From positions 1 to 64,000 of the forward strand of contig NZ_JAAWWS010000125.1 in NCBI RefSeq assembly GCF_012272825.1: DNA of 64,000 bases, in the 5' to 3' direction. How positions within the stretch are numbered: the stretch's first letter is position 1; the number at the start of each line of letters is the position of its first letter. This DNA comes from Wenzhouxiangella sp. XN79A (GTDB lineage Bacteria; Pseudomonadota; Gammaproteobacteria; Xanthomonadales; Wenzhouxiangellaceae). Below, piece after piece: positions 1 to 10,231 of this stretch. Below the pieces are notes generated by a model. That model did not search any database, had not been told where the DNA came from, and worked only from the letters and a program-made list of their open reading frames with translations. Position numbers and translations under genes: made by a program.

Positions 1-302
1 AGTCCGCGTGGCGAAACGCCTGTAGCCAGAACCCCGGCACAGCCGCCGGACACGGCTCCGGCAAGACGCGAAGAAAGCAAACCACCTCTCAGCCGAAGCC
101 TGTGGCCGACCAACGACAGATCGGCCTGCCCCTGGCTTCTCGGATGCATCCGGGGCCACTGTAAACCGCAGCCGGAGCGAGCCCGGGCGCTTCGCAGACA
201 CCGGCCCACCGTCGCTGCCCCGAAAGCCACTGCCCGTTCAGCCGCCTGTAAGAGCGCTTTTGCCTACTTTTGTCGCGACCGAAAAAAGCAGTCGAACGCG
301 GA
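1..302. other. Left-edge region without a supported gene
   Basis: No reading frame here looks like a real protein; the longest minus-strand frame (89-364) has shadow-like composition and overlaps the HAD-like gene. An A/T-rich patch near 258-290 (cttttgtcg then cgaccgaaaaaag) is a weak imperfect hairpin just downstream of the minus-strand operon and might help end its transcript, but no clean stem plus U-run is visible. Confidence 0.4.
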
Positions 303-773
303 CTACCCGGAACCCCCACCCTCCCGCAACAGCGAGCGCAATTCGACCGCCAGAGACGCTTCATCGCCCAGGCGCCGGACCACGCCCACGGCCTCGGTCA
401 GCGCATCGGCCATGCGGGCGCTGGCGACCAGTGCGATGAGTTGCTGGGATTCGACACCGTAGCGGTCGGCCAGGTCGGACAGCGCGTCGTGCCGTCGGCG
501 CTGCCGGCTGAACAGACCGAAATCGAGGTACAGGACTGCGTCCAGTGCGCCCCCGCCGCGCTGGATGTCGGCCTCGAGCCGGCTCTGCCCTTCCAGCGCC
601 CGATCGACGCGGTTGCGGGTCGGGGTCCAGCGGTCGGGGCGCTCGGCCAGCAGCACCAGTGGTCGATCGAGCCTGTTCATCTCGGCAAAGCGGCGCATCA
701 GGCGATTCCCGATCGGCGCTTCGGCCGTCGGCAGCAGCGCGCGATCGACGAGGATCGGCGCTCGCGCGCTCAT
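303..773 (-). CDS. HAD-superfamily-like protein, degenerate GmhB-like
   Basis: 156 aa, last gene of the glyQ-glyS operon; its ATG overlaps the glyS stop by 4 bases, so translation is probably coupled. In related gammaproteobacteria glyS is often followed by gmhB, the heptose 1,7-bisphosphate phosphatase, and the protein keeps that length and a HAD-like outline: a short N-terminal strand with ILVDRALL, a strand with RPLVLLAERP, and a C-terminal stretch resembling the phosphatase helix region. The canonical catalytic DxDGT-type motif is not present (VDR remains) and no lysine/GDxxxD motif is clear. I infer a divergent, possibly inactive HAD relative; the family assignment rests mainly on position and weak pattern. 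Confidence 0.6.
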   Translation of the reverse strand: MSARAPILVDRALLPTAEAPIGNRLMRRFAEMNRLDRPLVLLAERPDRWTPTRNRVDRALEGQSRLEADIQRGGGALDAVLYLDFGLFSRQRRRHDALSDLADRYGVESQQLIALVASARMADALTEAVGVVRRLGDEASLAVELRSLLREGGGSG

Positions 774-2848
774 GCTCGACCGAGCAGCGCCACGTCGGCC
801 ACGTGGAGAAACACGGTACGCAGGCGATGCAGCAGCGCCAGTCGGTTGTTGCGCAATGCGTCGCTCTCGTCCATGACCATGACCTGGTCGAAGAATGCGT
901 CGACGGCCGGTTTCAGCGCGGACAGGCGGCTGAGTGCGGTGGCATCGTCGCCTGCCTCGAGCGCGGCGCGCGTTTCCGCTTCTGCATCCATTACTGCGTC
1001 GAACAGGGCGACTTCTGCGTCGATCTGAAGCAGATCGTCGTCAACGTCGCCGAAATCCTCGACGCCTGACTGGCGCAGCAGATTGGCCGCTCGCTTGTTC
1101 GCAGCGATCAGGCTTTCCATCTCCGGGTCGTCGGCGAAGCGCTGCAGGGCTTCGGCTCGACGGACGAAATCGGCGATGACGTCAATGCCTGTGGCTTCGA
1201 CGGCGCGAACGGTGTTGACCGCCAGGCCTCGTTCGGTCAACCAGGCGCGCAGCCGGTCGAGGATGAACGCGGTCACCTCGGCACGGGTCTCGGGGCTGAC
1301 GGTGAGCTGGTCGGCCAGGACCGTGGCCGCATCATCGACGAGCTCGCTGAGCGATCGACGGACCTCGGCGGCGTGAAGTATCCGGACCACGCCCTGGGCA
1401 GCCCGGCGCAGGGCAAAGGGATCCTTGCTGCCTTTCGGTCTCTTGCCCGCGGCGAACACGCCGACCAGCGTGTCGAGGCGGTCGGCAGCCGCCAGCGCGC
1501 GGCCGGCCGGATCCTCGGGCAGCGCGTCGCCGGCATGGCGGGGAAGGTAGTGGGATTCGATCGCCACGGCCACGGCCTCCGGTTCGCCGTCGGCCAGCGC
1601 ATAGTGCCGGCCCATGGTGCCCTGGAGTTCCGGAAACTCGCCGACCATCTCGGTCATCAGGTCGCACTTGGCCAGCGTCGCCGCGCGTTCCACGGTCGTA
1701 GGATCGGCCGAGAACGCGTCGGCCAGCGCCCGTCCGAGCGTCCGGATTCGGGCGGTCTTGTCGGCCAGGGTGCCGAGGCGGTCCTGGAACTGCATGGTTG
1801 CGAGTCGATCGAGTCGCGCGGCCAGCGGCCGATGCCGGTCCTGTTCGAAGAAGAACCGGGCGTCGGCCAGACGCGGTCGGATCACGCGTTCGAAGCCGTG
1901 AATCATCTGGGGCGGATCAAGGCTTTCGAGATTGGCCACCGTGATGAACTTCGGCGCCAGCGTTCCGTCGGCCCGGTACAGCGGGAAACACTTCTGGTGG
2001 ATCCGCATCGCGCTGACCAGGGCTTCGGCCGGCACCTCGAGAAAGGCCGGATCGAAACTGCCGACGACGGCCACCGGCCATTCGACCAGCCCGGTGACTT
2101 CGTCGAGCAGTGCGTCGTCGGGGCGGATTTCCAGCCCGGCCTGTTCGGCGCAGCGGCGGACCTGTTCGGCCATCACGGCGCGCCGCCGGTCGAAGTCGGC
2201 CAGGACGAAGGCCGATTCCAGCAGTCGTTCGTAGTCGCCAACCGCGGTGACTTCGTGGGGTCCGGGTGCGTGGATCCGGTGGCCGCGGGTCTGCCGATCG
2301 GCGTTCAGCCCGAACAGCGTCACCGGCACGACCTCCTCGCCGTGCAGGGCGAGCAGCCAGCGGACCGGACGCAGGAACCGATCGCTTCGATCCGACCAGC
2401 GCATGCTGCGCGCACTGGCCATGTCGCGAACCACCCGTTCGAGCAGCTCCTGGGCGAGTTCGGCCAGTGCTTGCCCGGGCTGTCTGATTTCTGCGTACAG
2501 CCAGCGCCCCTGTTCGTTTTCCAGCCGGTCGAGCTTATCGACGTCCAGCCCGACACTGCGCGCGAAACCGAGCGCGGCGCGGGTCGGCTGGCCGTCGGCG
2601 TCGAAGGCGGCCTGTTCGGCCGGGCCCTTGCGCTCGATCAGCCGGTCGGGCTGACGTGCCGCGACGTCGTCGATTCTCACGGCCAATCGTCGTGGTGTGG
2701 CCAACCAGTTGACCTGGCCTGCCTCGCTGGTCAGTCCGGCGTCGACCAGGCCCTTGAACAGCCCTTCGGCCAGCTGTCGGGCCTGGCTGCGCAGAGCGTT
2801 GGCCGGAAGTTCCTCGCAGCCCAGTTCGATCAGCAGCGTCGGATTCAT
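770..2848 (-). CDS. glyS: Glycine--tRNA ligase beta subunit
   Basis: 692 aa, close to the ~690 aa norm. GlyS is the beta chain of the alpha2beta2 class II glycyl-tRNA synthetase and provides tRNA recognition, while GlyQ makes glycyl-adenylate. Family signatures visible are the N-terminal [12 protein letters not shown], a central [13 protein letters not shown], and [16 protein letters not shown] around residue 476; the C-terminal ~110 residues match the DALR anticodon-binding region. The start ATG overlaps the glyQ stop (ATGA), giving coupled translation of the two subunits. No truncation or frameshift is seen. Confidence 0.97.
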   Translation of the reverse strand: MNPTLLIELGCEELPANALRSQARQLAEGLFKGLVDAGLTSEAGQVNWLATPRRLAVRIDDVAARQPDRLIERKGPAEQAAFDADGQPTRAALGFARSVGLDVDKLDRLENEQGRWLYAEIRQPGQALAELAQELLERVVRDMASARSMRWSDRSDRFLRPVRWLLALHGEEVVPVTLFGLNADRQTRGHRIHAPGPHEVTAVGDYERLLESAFVLADFDRRRAVMAEQVRRCAEQAGLEIRPDDALLDEVTGLVEWPVAVVGSFDPAFLEVPAEALVSAMRIHQKCFPLYRADGTLAPKFITVANLESLDPPQMIHGFERVIRPRLADARFFFEQDRHRPLAARLDRLATMQFQDRLGTLADKTARIRTLGRALADAFSADPTTVERAATLAKCDLMTEMVGEFPELQGTMGRHYALADGEPEAVAVAIESHYLPRHAGDALPEDPAGRALAAADRLDTLVGVFAAGKRPKGSKDPFALRRAAQGVVRILHAAEVRRSLSELVDDAATVLADQLTVSPETRAEVTAFILDRLRAWLTERGLAVNTVRAVEATGIDVIADFVRRAEALQRFADDPEMESLIAANKRAANLLRQSGVEDFGDVDDDLLQIDAEVALFDAVMDAEAETRAALEAGDDATALSRLSALKPAVDAFFDQVMVMDESDALRNNRLALLHRLRTVFLHVADVALLGRA

Positions 2849-3744
2849 GCCTCGCCCTCCCCGGTCGTTTTCAACCCTGGAAAACCGAGCGCTTCGCGAC
2901 CGGCGTGGTACGCCTCGGCCACCTGGCGGGACAGGTCGCGGATGCGCAGGATGTAGCGCTGCCGTTCACTGACCGAGATCGCCTGGCGCGCGTCGAGCAG
3001 GTTGAAGGTATGGGATGCCTTGAGCACCTGGTCGTAGGCCGGCAGAGGCAGGCCATCCTCGACCAGCGACCTGGCCTCGCACTCGAGCCGGTCGAACAGC
3101 GCGAACAGCCCCTGGACGTCGGCTTTTTCGAAGTTGTAGGTCGATTGCTCCACCTCGTTCTGGTGATAGACATCGCGGTAGGTCACCGGGCCGTGCGGCC
3201 CGTCGGTCCAGACCAGGTCGAACACGCTTTCCACCCCCTGCAGGTACATCGCCAGCCGCTCCAGACCGTAGGTGATCTCGCCCATGACCGGGCGGCATTC
3301 CAGGCCGCCGGCCTGCTGGAAATAGGTGAATTGGGTGACTTCCATGCCGTTGAGCCAGACCTCCCAGCCCAGGCCCCAGGCGCCTAGGGTCGGCGACTCC
3401 CAGTTGTCTTCGACGAATCGGATGTCGTGGATCGTCGGATCGATTCCGACGGCATCGAGCGACCCGAGATAGAGTTCCTGGAAGTCCAGCGGCGAGGGTT
3501 TCATGACCACCTGGTACTGGTAGTAATGCTGCAGCCGGTTCGGGTTCTCGCCGTATCGGCCGTCGGTCGGACGGCGGCAGGGCTGGATATAGGCCGCGTT
3601 CCACGGCTCGGGCCCGATCGAACGGAGGAAGGTCGCCGGGTGGAACGTGCCCGCACCGACTTCGAGGTCGAGCGGTGCGGTGAGAACGCAACCCTGGCGC
3701 GCCCAGTAGTCGTCCAGCGTGCGGATGAAATCCTGAAAATTCAC
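2845..3744 (-). CDS. glyQ: Glycine--tRNA ligase alpha subunit
   Basis: 299 aa from a GTG start; the frame stays open upstream to 3801, but the conserved N-terminus [18 protein letters not shown] begins here, matching the ~300 aa family length. It is the catalytic alpha chain of the tetrameric glycyl-tRNA synthetase. Conserved stretches include [20 protein letters not shown] and [18 protein letters not shown], which carry class II synthetase active-site residues, then [19 protein letters not shown]. It is first in the glyQ-glyS-HAD operon; the 84 bp to algC may carry its own promoter. Confidence 0.97.
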   Translation of the reverse strand: MNFQDFIRTLDDYWARQGCVLTAPLDLEVGAGTFHPATFLRSIGPEPWNAAYIQPCRRPTDGRYGENPNRLQHYYQYQVVMKPSPLDFQELYLGSLDAVGIDPTIHDIRFVEDNWESPTLGAWGLGWEVWLNGMEVTQFTYFQQAGGLECRPVMGEITYGLERLAMYLQGVESVFDLVWTDGPHGPVTYRDVYHQNEVEQSTYNFEKADVQGLFALFDRLECEARSLVEDGLPLPAYDQVLKASHTFNLLDARQAISVSERQRYILRIRDLSRQVAEAYHAGREALGFPGLKTTGEGEA

Positions 3745-3775
3745 GGTCTCGGGGCTCGTGCGCGGCAAACCCCGG

Positions 3776-3781
3776 AGTATA
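3776..3781 (-). promoter_or_regulatory. Candidate -10 box upstream of glyQ
   Basis: On the minus strand TATACT lies about 30 bases before the glyQ GTG, in a G/C-rich spacer. No convincing -35 hexamer is found 16-18 bases upstream, so this is only a candidate. Confidence 0.3.
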
Positions 3782-3828
3782 CCGCCCGGCTCCGGCCGCA
3801 CGGGCCGGCGGCCGGGCCGGGCGGATGT

Positions 3829-6636
3829 TCAGAACGGCAGTTTCAGTGACGAGTGAATGGCCAGCATCGCATCGCGGAACTGGCCCTGGATGCGCGCCAG
3901 CGATTCCTTGGTCGTCCCCTCGAAGCGCAGCACCAGCACCGGCGTGGTGTTCGACGCCCGCACCAGCCCGAAGCCGTCTTCGAAATCGGCCCGGAGTCCG
4001 TCGATGGTGTTGACCTCCGCATCGTCGAACCGCGCCTTGTCCTGGAAGGCCTTGACGAACGCGTGCGGTTCGCCCTCCTTCATCGGCACCTTGATTTCCG
4101 GCGTGCTTTCGGCCTTGGGCAGCTCGCCGAACACCTGGCCCGGTGCGCGCGTATCGGCGGCCAGGATCTCGAGCAATCGAGCGGCCGAATACAGGCCGTC
4201 GTCGAAGCCCAGCCAGCGTTCGGCGAAGAAGAAGTGCCCGCTCATCTCGCCGGCCAACGGCGCCTGGCGCTTCTTCAGCTCGGCCTTGATGAACGAGTGA
4301 CCGGTCCGGCCCATCACCGGCCGCCCGCCCGCGGCTTCGATCTCGCCGGCCAGCAGACTCGAGCATTTGACGTCGTAGATGATTTCGCCGCCCGGCACGC
4401 GCGACAGCACGTCATGGGCGAACAGCATCATCAGACGATCGGGGTAGATGATTTCGCCGTTCGGGCCGACCACGCCGAGCCGGTCGCCATCGCCGTCGAA
4501 GGCCACGCCCACATCGGCTTCGAAATTGCGGACGCACAGGCGAAGATCTTCCAGGGTGGCGGGATCGCCGGGGTCGGGGTGGTGGTTCGGGAACGAACCG
4601 TCGACTTCGGCGTACAGCGGGATGACGTCCGCGCCGATGGCCTCGAGCAGTCGTGGCGCGATCGCGCCGGCAATCCCGTTGCCGCAGTCGGCGACGACCT
4701 TGAGCGGTTTCTCGAGCTGGATATCGGTGGCGATGCGCTCGATGTACTGATTGTTGATCCGCGCTTCGTGGGTCTGGCCTTCGCCGTTGACCAGCCGGCC
4801 TTCCTGCAGCCGAGCGTGCAGCGCGGCGATCGCGTCGCCGGCCAGGGTCTCGCCGCCGAGCACGATCTTGAAGCCGTTGTAGTCGGGCGGGTTGTGGCTA
4901 CCGGTGACCATCACCCCGGAACCTCCGCCGATGTCCTGCGCGGCGAAATACAGCACCGGCGTCGGCACCGCCCCGACATCGACCACGTCCAGGCCGGTAC
5001 TCATCAGGCCGCGACTCAGTGCCGCCAGCATCCGGGCCCCGGACAGGCGCCCGTCGCGAGCGACGGCGATGCGGGTCAGTTGGCGATCGTGGGCCTCGGA
5101 ACCGATCGCTCGGCCGATCGCCTCGGCCACGTCTTCGTTCAGCGTCTCGCCGACCACACCGCGAATGTCGTAGGCGCGGAAGATCGACGCATCGGGCACG
5201 ACGATGGCGGCTGCGCTCGCCGGCGCCGTCGGTTCCGGCCGGGCGCCGTCGGAGTCCGCCTCATCGGCCGGCGTGGGGAGCTCGAACGACTCCGACGCGG
5301 CCACGGCCTCATCGGTTTCGTCCATCAGCGAGCGCAGCATCGCGCCGATCGCTTCCTGTTCGTCCTCGTCGTCTTCCGGTGGAGGAATCCCTGCCGCCTT
5401 GCGCGAGGGATCCGGCGCCGGTCGGTCGGCGCCGGACGGCTCGGCATCGGCGTCATCGGCCGTTTGCTCTGCTTCGGGGTCGGCCGGCGTGAAACTGCCG
5501 AGTTCGGTGGCATCGATCTCGCGCACGTCGGTCGATGCGCGGCGCGGCTCGCCGTCGGCGGTCAGGTCGCCTGGACGGGCTTCCCGGTCCGGCGCAGGGG
5601 CCGGGTCGGGCCGCGGCGACGCCAAAGGCGGCTCCTTCGCCGTTTCGGCCGCTGCCGGCGGTTCCGGCTCGGCTGCTGCGCCGGCCGGCTCGACCGGTGC
5701 AACCGGCGCGGCAGGTCGGGCGGGCGTTGACGCCGCGGGCTGGTCCGGCGTTCGCTGTTCGGGGCGACGCTTGTGAAGGAGGTCGGACAGCCGGGTCACC
5801 GCGGAAGACGAGGTTTCGCGCAGCCGCAGGACGCCGAGCAACACCAGCAGTACGCCGACGGCAAACACCCCGGCCAGTTGCCCGGTGCTCATCGGGCCCA
5901 GCAGATGATCGCGATGCCAGGCCAGTTCGAACTGGGTGCCCTCGATCGCAATGCTCGGAGCGCCGGACGGCACCCCCTGGCCCAGGCTCTGCAGCGCGAT
6001 TGTCGACCCGCCGTCGATCTGGCGCAGGACCATGCCGTCCACCCCGCTCGGCCGCTGAAGCTGGTTGGCCAGCATCGAGCTCGGCAACGCCACCCACAGC
6101 ACCGTGGCAGGTTCCTGTTCGTCGCTCAGTGGAGCGGCCAGCGCAAGGTATTCATCGGGCGTTCCGGCGAAATGGGCCTGGGCGGGAACGCTGCCCTGTT
6201 CGCCGGCTTCGATCACCATGCTCAGGGCCGCGAAGCCACCGCCCGGCAGCCGGCTCAGGTCCATCAGCTCGAACGGTTCGCTGGCATTGACCAGGTACAG
6301 CACGTTGCGGATGCCGGCTTCGCGCAGCGCCTGTTCGAGATCGTCGCGGCTCGCCGCCTGCTCCTGCATGCCCCGCGCCACTCCGGCCACCCCCGGGCTG
6401 GTCAGGCCCTGGCGCAGCTCGCGGATGCTCCGCTCGAGCGCGGCGGCCTGCTGCTGGGCGCCCAGGCGAGCCTGTTCCTGCGCGTTCTCCGCGCGGAGGG
6501 TGTTCCACAGCAGGCTGCCGCCGGCCAGCATGATCCCGATTCCGGCCGTCAGTACGAGCAGCCCCAGAAGGCGGGGGGCGATGCCGCCGACCGGACGTCG
6601 TTTCCCTGCCCATTGAGCGAGCTGTGCTGCCCTCAC
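3829..6636 (-). CDS. algC: Phosphomannomutase/phosphoglucomutase with membrane-anchored N-terminal region
   Basis: 935 aa from a GTG that overlaps the dut stop (GTGA). The C-terminal ~457 residues (about 478-935) form an alpha-D-phosphohexomutase: phosphoserine loop [14 protein letters not shown] near 578, metal-binding DGDGDR near 715 and sugar-binding GEMSGH near 795. It interconverts mannose/glucose 6- and 1-phosphates for exopolysaccharide and LPS sugars. Residues ~22-44 and ~250-272 are membrane segments framing a ~200-residue extracytoplasmic domain with heptad-like helices. Residues ~273-477 are a Pro/Ala/acidic, probably disordered linker. AlgC/XanA relatives with such an N-terminal extension are known in this group, but the linker is long. 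The enzyme would sit on the cytoplasmic side. Confidence 0.93.
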   Translation of the reverse strand: MRAAQLAQWAGKRRPVGGIAPRLLGLLVLTAGIGIMLAGGSLLWNTLRAENAQEQARLGAQQQAAALERSIRELRQGLTSPGVAGVARGMQEQAASRDDLEQALREAGIRNVLYLVNASEPFELMDLSRLPGGGFAALSMVIEAGEQGSVPAQAHFAGTPDEYLALAAPLSDEQEPATVLWVALPSSMLANQLQRPSGVDGMVLRQIDGGSTIALQSLGQGVPSGAPSIAIEGTQFELAWHRDHLLGPMSTGQLAGVFAVGVLLVLLGVLRLRETSSSAVTRLSDLLHKRRPEQRTPDQPAASTPARPAAPVAPVEPAGAAAEPEPPAAAETAKEPPLASPRPDPAPAPDREARPGDLTADGEPRRASTDVREIDATELGSFTPADPEAEQTADDADAEPSGADRPAPDPSRKAAGIPPPEDDEDEQEAIGAMLRSLMDETDEAVAASESFELPTPADEADSDGARPEPTAPASAAAIVVPDASIFRAYDIRGVVGETLNEDVAEAIGRAIGSEAHDRQLTRIAVARDGRLSGARMLAALSRGLMSTGLDVVDVGAVPTPVLYFAAQDIGGGSGVMVTGSHNPPDYNGFKIVLGGETLAGDAIAALHARLQEGRLVNGEGQTHEARINNQYIERIATDIQLEKPLKVVADCGNGIAGAIAPRLLEAIGADVIPLYAEVDGSFPNHHPDPGDPATLEDLRLCVRNFEADVGVAFDGDGDRLGVVGPNGEIIYPDRLMMLFAHDVLSRVPGGEIIYDVKCSSLLAGEIEAAGGRPVMGRTGHSFIKAELKKRQAPLAGEMSGHFFFAERWLGFDDGLYSAARLLEILAADTRAPGQVFGELPKAESTPEIKVPMKEGEPHAFVKAFQDKARFDDAEVNTIDGLRADFEDGFGLVRASNTTPVLVLRFEGTTKESLARIQGQFRDAMLAIHSSLKLPF

Positions 6637-7088
6637 GAAACCCCCGTATGGCCGAATCCGCCTTCCGCGCGATCGCTTGCTTCGAAGGCGTCCACGGGAC
6701 GAAGTGTAACCTGCACCACCGGCACCACGACAAGCTGGGCGATGCGCTGGCCGGGTTCGATCCGGATCGGCGCCCGGCCGCGGTTCCAGCAGGAAATCCT
6801 GACCGGGCCCTGGTAGTCGCTGTCGATCAATCCGACCAGGTTGCCCAGCACCAGGCCCTGCTTGTGGCCCAGTCCGGATCGAGGCAGCAGCATCGCGGCC
6901 AGGCCGGGATCGGCCAGATGGATCGCCAGCCCCGACGGAACCAGCACGGCGTCGCCCGGCGCCAGCTCCAGTGGTTCGTCGAGCGCAGCCCGCAGGTCCA
7001 GACCGGCCGATCCGGACGTGGCGTACTCGGGCAGCGGCCAGTCGCGACCGAACCGGGAATCCAGCAGTCGAATGTCGAGCGTGGTCAT
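6633..7088 (-). CDS. dut: Deoxyuridine 5'-triphosphate nucleotidohydrolase
   Basis: 151 aa, the usual length of trimeric dUTPase, which hydrolyses dUTP to dUMP and PPi, protecting DNA from uracil and feeding dTMP synthesis. All five motifs are seen in order: [28 protein letters not shown] and the C-terminal [10 protein letters not shown] arm that closes over the active site. Start and stop each overlap a neighbour by 4 bases (coaBC upstream, algC downstream), so coaBC-dut-algC is one translationally coupled operon. The coaBC-dut pairing is widely conserved. Confidence 0.97.
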   Translation of the reverse strand: MTTLDIRLLDSRFGRDWPLPEYATSGSAGLDLRAALDEPLELAPGDAVLVPSGLAIHLADPGLAAMLLPRSGLGHKQGLVLGNLVGLIDSDYQGPVRISCWNRGRAPIRIEPGQRIAQLVVVPVVQVTLRPVDAFEASDRAEGGFGHTGVS

Positions 7089-8326
7089 CGCGGGCGCTCC
7101 ATGCGTTCGATGATGAGATCGACCAGCTGCGCGGCGAGCCGGCTCTTCGCTGCGCTGGCCAGCGGCCAGTCGCGATCGGCGGCAATGACGTGCAGCGCGC
7201 TGTCGCCGTCGCCGAACCCTCGATCGGTGCCGACCCGATTGGCCACGATCAGGTCGAGCCGTTTGGCGGCGAGCTTGGCCCGCGCATTGGCCTCGACCAT
7301 ATCGGTTTCGGCCGCGAAACCGACCGTGAACGGGCGCGGCTCGGAGACGGCGACTTCGGCAAGGATATCCGGGTTCGGGACCAGGTCCAGCACGCGGCTT
7401 CGGCCGTCCTTCTTGATCTTCGAGTCGGCGACTTCGGCCGGACGGAAGTCGGCCACGGCGGCAACGCCGACGAATCCGTCGGCGGGCAAGGCGTCGAACA
7501 CCGCAGCGCGCATCTGTTCGGCGGTGGTCACGTCGACCCGGCGCACCCCGGCCGGCGTGGCGCGTTCGACCGGACCGGCGACCAGGACGACCTCGGCGTC
7601 GGCCCGGGCCAGTGCGCTGGCGACGGCGAAGCCCATCGCGCCGGACGATCGGTTGCCGAGAAAGCGAACCGGATCCAGCGGTTCATGGGTGGGTCCGGCG
7701 GTGACCACGAAGCGGGTCCCCGACAGGCGACCCGGCGCCGGGCGATCGCTCGCGCCGAGCACTGCGGCCGCGATCGCTTCAGGTTCCAGCATGCGCCCGG
7801 CGCCGATTTCGCCGCAGGCCTGGTCGCCGCTGCCCGGACCGAGCAGGACCACGCCGCGAGCCTGCAGTCGGCTGCAGTTGTCGACCACCGCCGGGTGCGC
7901 CCACATCACGCGATTCATTGCCGGTGCCATCCACACCCGGGCCTCGGTGGCCAGCAGCACGGTGGTCAGCAGGTCGTCGGCCCGCCCGATCGCCGCCCGG
8001 GCGATCAGGTCGGCGGTGGCGGGTGCGACCAGCACATCGTCGGCCCAGCGGGCCAGCTCGATATGGCCCATGCCGGCTTCGGCCTCGGCGTCGAGAAGCT
8101 CGGTGTGGACGCGATGGCCGCTGACTGCCTGAAGCGTCAGTGGCGTGATGAAGGCCTGCGCGCCGGAGGTCATGACCACCCGGACCTCGGCACCGCGTTC
8201 GCGCAGCCGGCGAACCAGTTCGGCGCTCTTGTAGGCCGCGATCCCGCCGCTGACCCCGACCAGCACGCGCCGGGCGCCGATCGGGTCGGTGGACGGCGGG
8301 GCGGGTTGTCGGGACGATTCGGTCAA
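7085..8326 (-). CDS. coaBC: Bifunctional phosphopantothenoylcysteine decarboxylase/phosphopantothenate--cysteine ligase
   Basis: 413 aa from a TTG start preceded by a GTAGGAC Shine-Dalgarno-like stretch; the frame continues upstream but the extra residues look non-coding and overlap the divergent radC start. It performs two steps of coenzyme A synthesis. The N-terminal CoaC flavoprotein part begins [20 protein letters not shown] and has the catalytic-Cys motif [10 protein letters not shown]. The C-terminal CoaB part begins [20 protein letters not shown] and has the nucleotide-binding SSGAMG. First gene of coaBC-dut-algC, divergent from radC across ~90 bp. Confidence 0.95.
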   Translation of the reverse strand: MTESSRQPAPPSTDPIGARRVLVGVSGGIAAYKSAELVRRLRERGAEVRVVMTSGAQAFITPLTLQAVSGHRVHTELLDAEAEAGMGHIELARWADDVLVAPATADLIARAAIGRADDLLTTVLLATEARVWMAPAMNRVMWAHPAVVDNCSRLQARGVVLLGPGSGDQACGEIGAGRMLEPEAIAAAVLGASDRPAPGRLSGTRFVVTAGPTHEPLDPVRFLGNRSSGAMGFAVASALARADAEVVLVAGPVERATPAGVRRVDVTTAEQMRAAVFDALPADGFVGVAAVADFRPAEVADSKIKKDGRSRVLDLVPNPDILAEVAVSEPRPFTVGFAAETDMVEANARAKLAAKRLDLIVANRVGTDRGFGDGDSALHVIAADRDWPLASAAKSRLAAQLVDLIIERMERPR

Positions 8327-8417
8327 TGTCCTACCCGTATTGGGGACGATTTCCGATGGTGCGGACCGCGCCGGTGGGGCACGCTGGCCAGGTCCGACCC
8401 GTAAAGGACCCGATTGT

Positions 8418-9092
8418 ATGCGAATCCACGACTGGCCCACCGGCGAACGACCGCGCGAACGCCTGCTGAACGAGGGGGCGGAGGCCCTGAGCGATGCCGA
8501 ACTGCTGGCCATCCTGCTGCGCACCGGAACCCGGGGTTGTTCGGCGCTGGACCTGGCCCGGCGATTGCTGGCGACGTTCGACGGCCTGCGCGGCCTGCTG
8601 GAGGCGCCGGCTGACCGGTTGGTCGCCGAGCCGGGGCTCGGCCCGGCCAAGGTCGCCCAGCTGCAGGCCGCGATTGCGCTGGCCCGGCGCCACCTGCGCG
8701 CCCGCCTGACCCGCGGCGATGCCCTGACCAGCCCGGATGCGACCCGCCGCTTCCTGCGCGCCGAGCTGCGTCATCGACCGCATGAAGCCTTCTGCGCGCT
8801 GCTGCTCGACACCCGGCATCGGGTCATCGCGTTCCGGGTCCTGTTTCACGGCACCATCGACGCGGCGCACGTGCACCCGCGCGTCGTCGTCGAGACCGCG
8901 CTGAGCGACCGGGCCGCGGCGGTGATCGTCGCCCACAACCACCCGTCGGGCGTGGCCGAGCCCAGCCAGGCCGATCTCGCGATCACCCGCCGGCTGCGCG
9001 ACGCGCTGGCCCTGGTCGACATCCGGTTGCTCGACCACTTCATCGTCGGCGACGCCGAGGTCGTCTCGTTGGCCGAGCGGGGGCTGGTCTGA
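8418..9092 (+). CDS. radC: RadC-family JAB/MPN domain protein
   Basis: 224 aa, the typical RadC length. Residues 1-100 carry a helix-hairpin-helix-like region ([17 protein letters not shown], then [18 protein letters not shown]). The C-terminal half is a JAMM metalloprotease-like fold with AHNHPSG followed by an Asp about ten residues on, plus a glutamate upstream. The ATG at 8418 is preceded by AAAGGA. The old link to recombinational repair is disputed, and the real substrate of RadC proteins is not established. It is divergent from coaBC. Confidence 0.95.
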   Translation: MRIHDWPTGERPRERLLNEGAEALSDAELLAILLRTGTRGCSALDLARRLLATFDGLRGLLEAPADRLVAEPGLGPAKVAQLQAAIALARRHLRARLTRGDALTSPDATRRFLRAELRHRPHEAFCALLLDTRHRVIAFRVLFHGTIDAAHVHPRVVVETALSDRAAAVIVAHNHPSGVAEPSQADLAITRRLRDALALVDIRLLDHFIVGDAEVVSLAERGLV

Positions 9093-9136
9093 CTCTTCAT
9101 GACCGGGCCGGAAACGGAACGTCAGGAACAGAAAGC

Positions 9137-9359
9137 GAGGAACCGCAGAGTACGCAGATTCGCGCAGATGGAAATGACAGACCGCTGCAGTTCTTCCGGT
9201 CCGGTCGATCCTCGTCGACTGCAGTGATCGTCGCTGACGGAGAACCGCGCACGAACCCCTCGGATACCCCGCAGCACAGAGTTGGAGCGCGTAACGTCAT
9301 CCAACAACCCCATCTTCGGAATCGGCATCTGCGTGAATCTGCGTACTCTGCGGTTCTCC
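9137..9359. repeat. Inverted repeat pair, 34-bp arms
   Basis: Arms at 9137-9170 and 9326-9359 are inverted copies with 31 of 34 bases matching; the core reads aaccgcagagtacgcagatt. About 155 bp separate them. The intervening DNA has only short, low-quality open frames, which I do not call genes. Similar CGCAGA-rich motifs are a common kind of dispersed repeat in proteobacterial intergenic DNA; here the pair could form a cruciform or mark a small non-autonomous insertion between radC and rpmG. Confidence 0.8.
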
Positions 9360-9381
9360 TTCCCGTTTCTGGCGCCCGGAA

Positions 9382-9411
9382 ACGAAAAACGCCCGGCGGG
9401 GCCGGGCGTTT
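9382..9411 (-). terminator. Rho-independent terminator of rpmB-rpmG
   Basis: An 11-bp stem (9387-9397 with 9401-9411, aaacgcccggc/gccgggcgttt) with a 3-base loop; on the minus strand it is followed by a T-rich run (rc of cgaaaaa). It lies ~45 bases after the rpmG stop. Confidence 0.85.
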
Positions 9412-9454
9412 CGAAGAGGTGCTGTGGTGATGCAGGAGCCGGGGATTCGATCGA

Positions 9455-9622
9455 TTACTTGATCTTGGCTTCCTTGTACATCACGTGCTTGCGCACGACC
9501 GGGTCATATTTCTTGAACTCCAGCTTCTGCGGGGTGTTCTTCTTCTGCTTGTCGGTCGTGTAGTAATGGCCCGTCCCGGCGGAGGAGACGAGCTTGATCT
9601 TGTCGCGAGCGCTACCGGCCAT
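9455..9622 (-). CDS. rpmG: 50S ribosomal protein L33
   Basis: 55 aa, standard size for the proteobacterial non-zinc form. It begins [20 protein letters not shown] and ends [11 protein letters not shown]; the tract [20 protein letters not shown] is characteristic. L33 sits near the E site of the large subunit. There is no CxxC zinc ribbon, so it is the C-minus type. It is 12 bases downstream of rpmB in the conserved rpmBG operon and is followed by a strong terminator. Confidence 0.97.
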   Translation of the reverse strand: MAGSARDKIKLVSSAGTGHYYTTDKQKKNTPQKLEFKKYDPVVRKHVMYKEAKIK

Positions 9623-9634
9623 GTCGAATCTCCT

Positions 9635-9871
9635 TTAGATCTTCCGGCCCGACGCACGCAGCTCGGCGAGCACGTTGTCGATGCCTTTCTTGTCGATGAT
9701 GCGAAGGCCCTTGGTCGAGACGCGGAGTTTGATCCAGCGGTTCTCGGCCGGGGACCAGAAACGGTGACTGTGGAGGTTCGGCAGCGAACGACGACGCGTC
9801 TTGTTGTTGGCGTGGGACACGTTGTTCCCGACCAACGGGCGCTTGCCGGTTACCTGGCAGACTCTGGACAT
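9635..9871 (-). CDS. rpmB: 50S ribosomal protein L28
   Basis: 78 aa. It starts [20 protein letters not shown] and contains [12 protein letters not shown] and [18 protein letters not shown], both typical of L28. The frame stays open to 9916, but the family N-terminus fixes the start at 9871. First gene of rpmB-rpmG; a good sigma70-type promoter lies ~65 bases upstream. Confidence 0.97.
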   Translation of the reverse strand: MSRVCQVTGKRPLVGNNVSHANNKTRRRSLPNLHSHRFWSPAENRWIKLRVSTKGLRIIDKKGIDNVLAELRASGRKI

Positions 9872-9936
9872 GACGATTTCCGGATGTTGGGTCGATACGG
9901 GCGCAACACGCGCCACGGCGAAAATGCTAGCCGCCT

Positions 9937-9965
9937 TTTATAGCCCAAAATCGTGGGGAATGCAA
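9937..9965 (-). promoter_or_regulatory. Candidate sigma70 promoter for rpmBG
   Basis: On the minus strand TTGCAT (9960-9965), a 17-base spacer, then TATAAA (9937-9942), giving a start near 9930 and a ~60-base leader. The -10 matches consensus at five of six positions, the -35 at three. Position before a highly expressed operon supports it. Confidence 0.6.
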
Positions 9966-10015
9966 CGCCAGAGGCAATTTTCTGGACCGAGCCGGTCGAT
10001 TCGGACCGCAGATCG

Positions 10016-10043
10016 AAAAAAGCCCGGCGCCGAAGCGCCGGGC
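10016..10043 (-). terminator. Orphan minus-strand intrinsic terminator
   Basis: A perfect 9-bp G/C stem (gcccggcgc/gcgccgggc) with a CGAA loop (UUCG on the minus-strand RNA), followed on the minus strand by six T. No protein gene ends here on that strand: the next one is rpmB, which starts downstream, and the DNA to the right is the 5' region of a plus-strand peptidase gene. It could end a small RNA starting within 10044-10230, or guard against antisense transcription. Confidence 0.7.
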
Positions 10044-10124
10044 AGGCCCCGCATACACCGCGTCCCTTCCCCAGAACAGGCAGCGGCCCCGAGATCGGAT
10101 CGCATCTCGTATCGAACAGAATTG

Positions 10125-10140
10125 TGTGATGTATATCACA
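10125..10140. promoter_or_regulatory. CRP/Clp-type palindromic operator
   Basis: TGTGATGTATATCACA is a perfect match to the TGTGA-N6-TCACA consensus of CRP and the Xanthomonadales homologue Clp. It lies ~92 bases before the M14 peptidase ATG and ~82 bases upstream, in minus-strand direction, of the orphan terminator, so it could control either transcript. Confidence 0.75.
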
Positions 10141-10231
10141 TTGTTTCGGTCGCGCCAAGCCTCGGATACGCCCCGTCGTTCGCTGTCGCTCGGCTATCCT
10201 CGACAGCCCGTTCCGATCAAGAGGCGCATCC

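Noticed and set aside
6637-7185. An N-terminal extension of AlgC upstream through dut
   Set aside because: This part is antisense-phase sequence of the dut gene; the GTG at 6636 overlapping the dut stop gives a protein that starts just before the first membrane helix.
9122-9328. Small proteins between radC and rpmG
   Set aside because: The frames simply read through the inverted repeat arms; they lack ribosome sites and conserved sequence.
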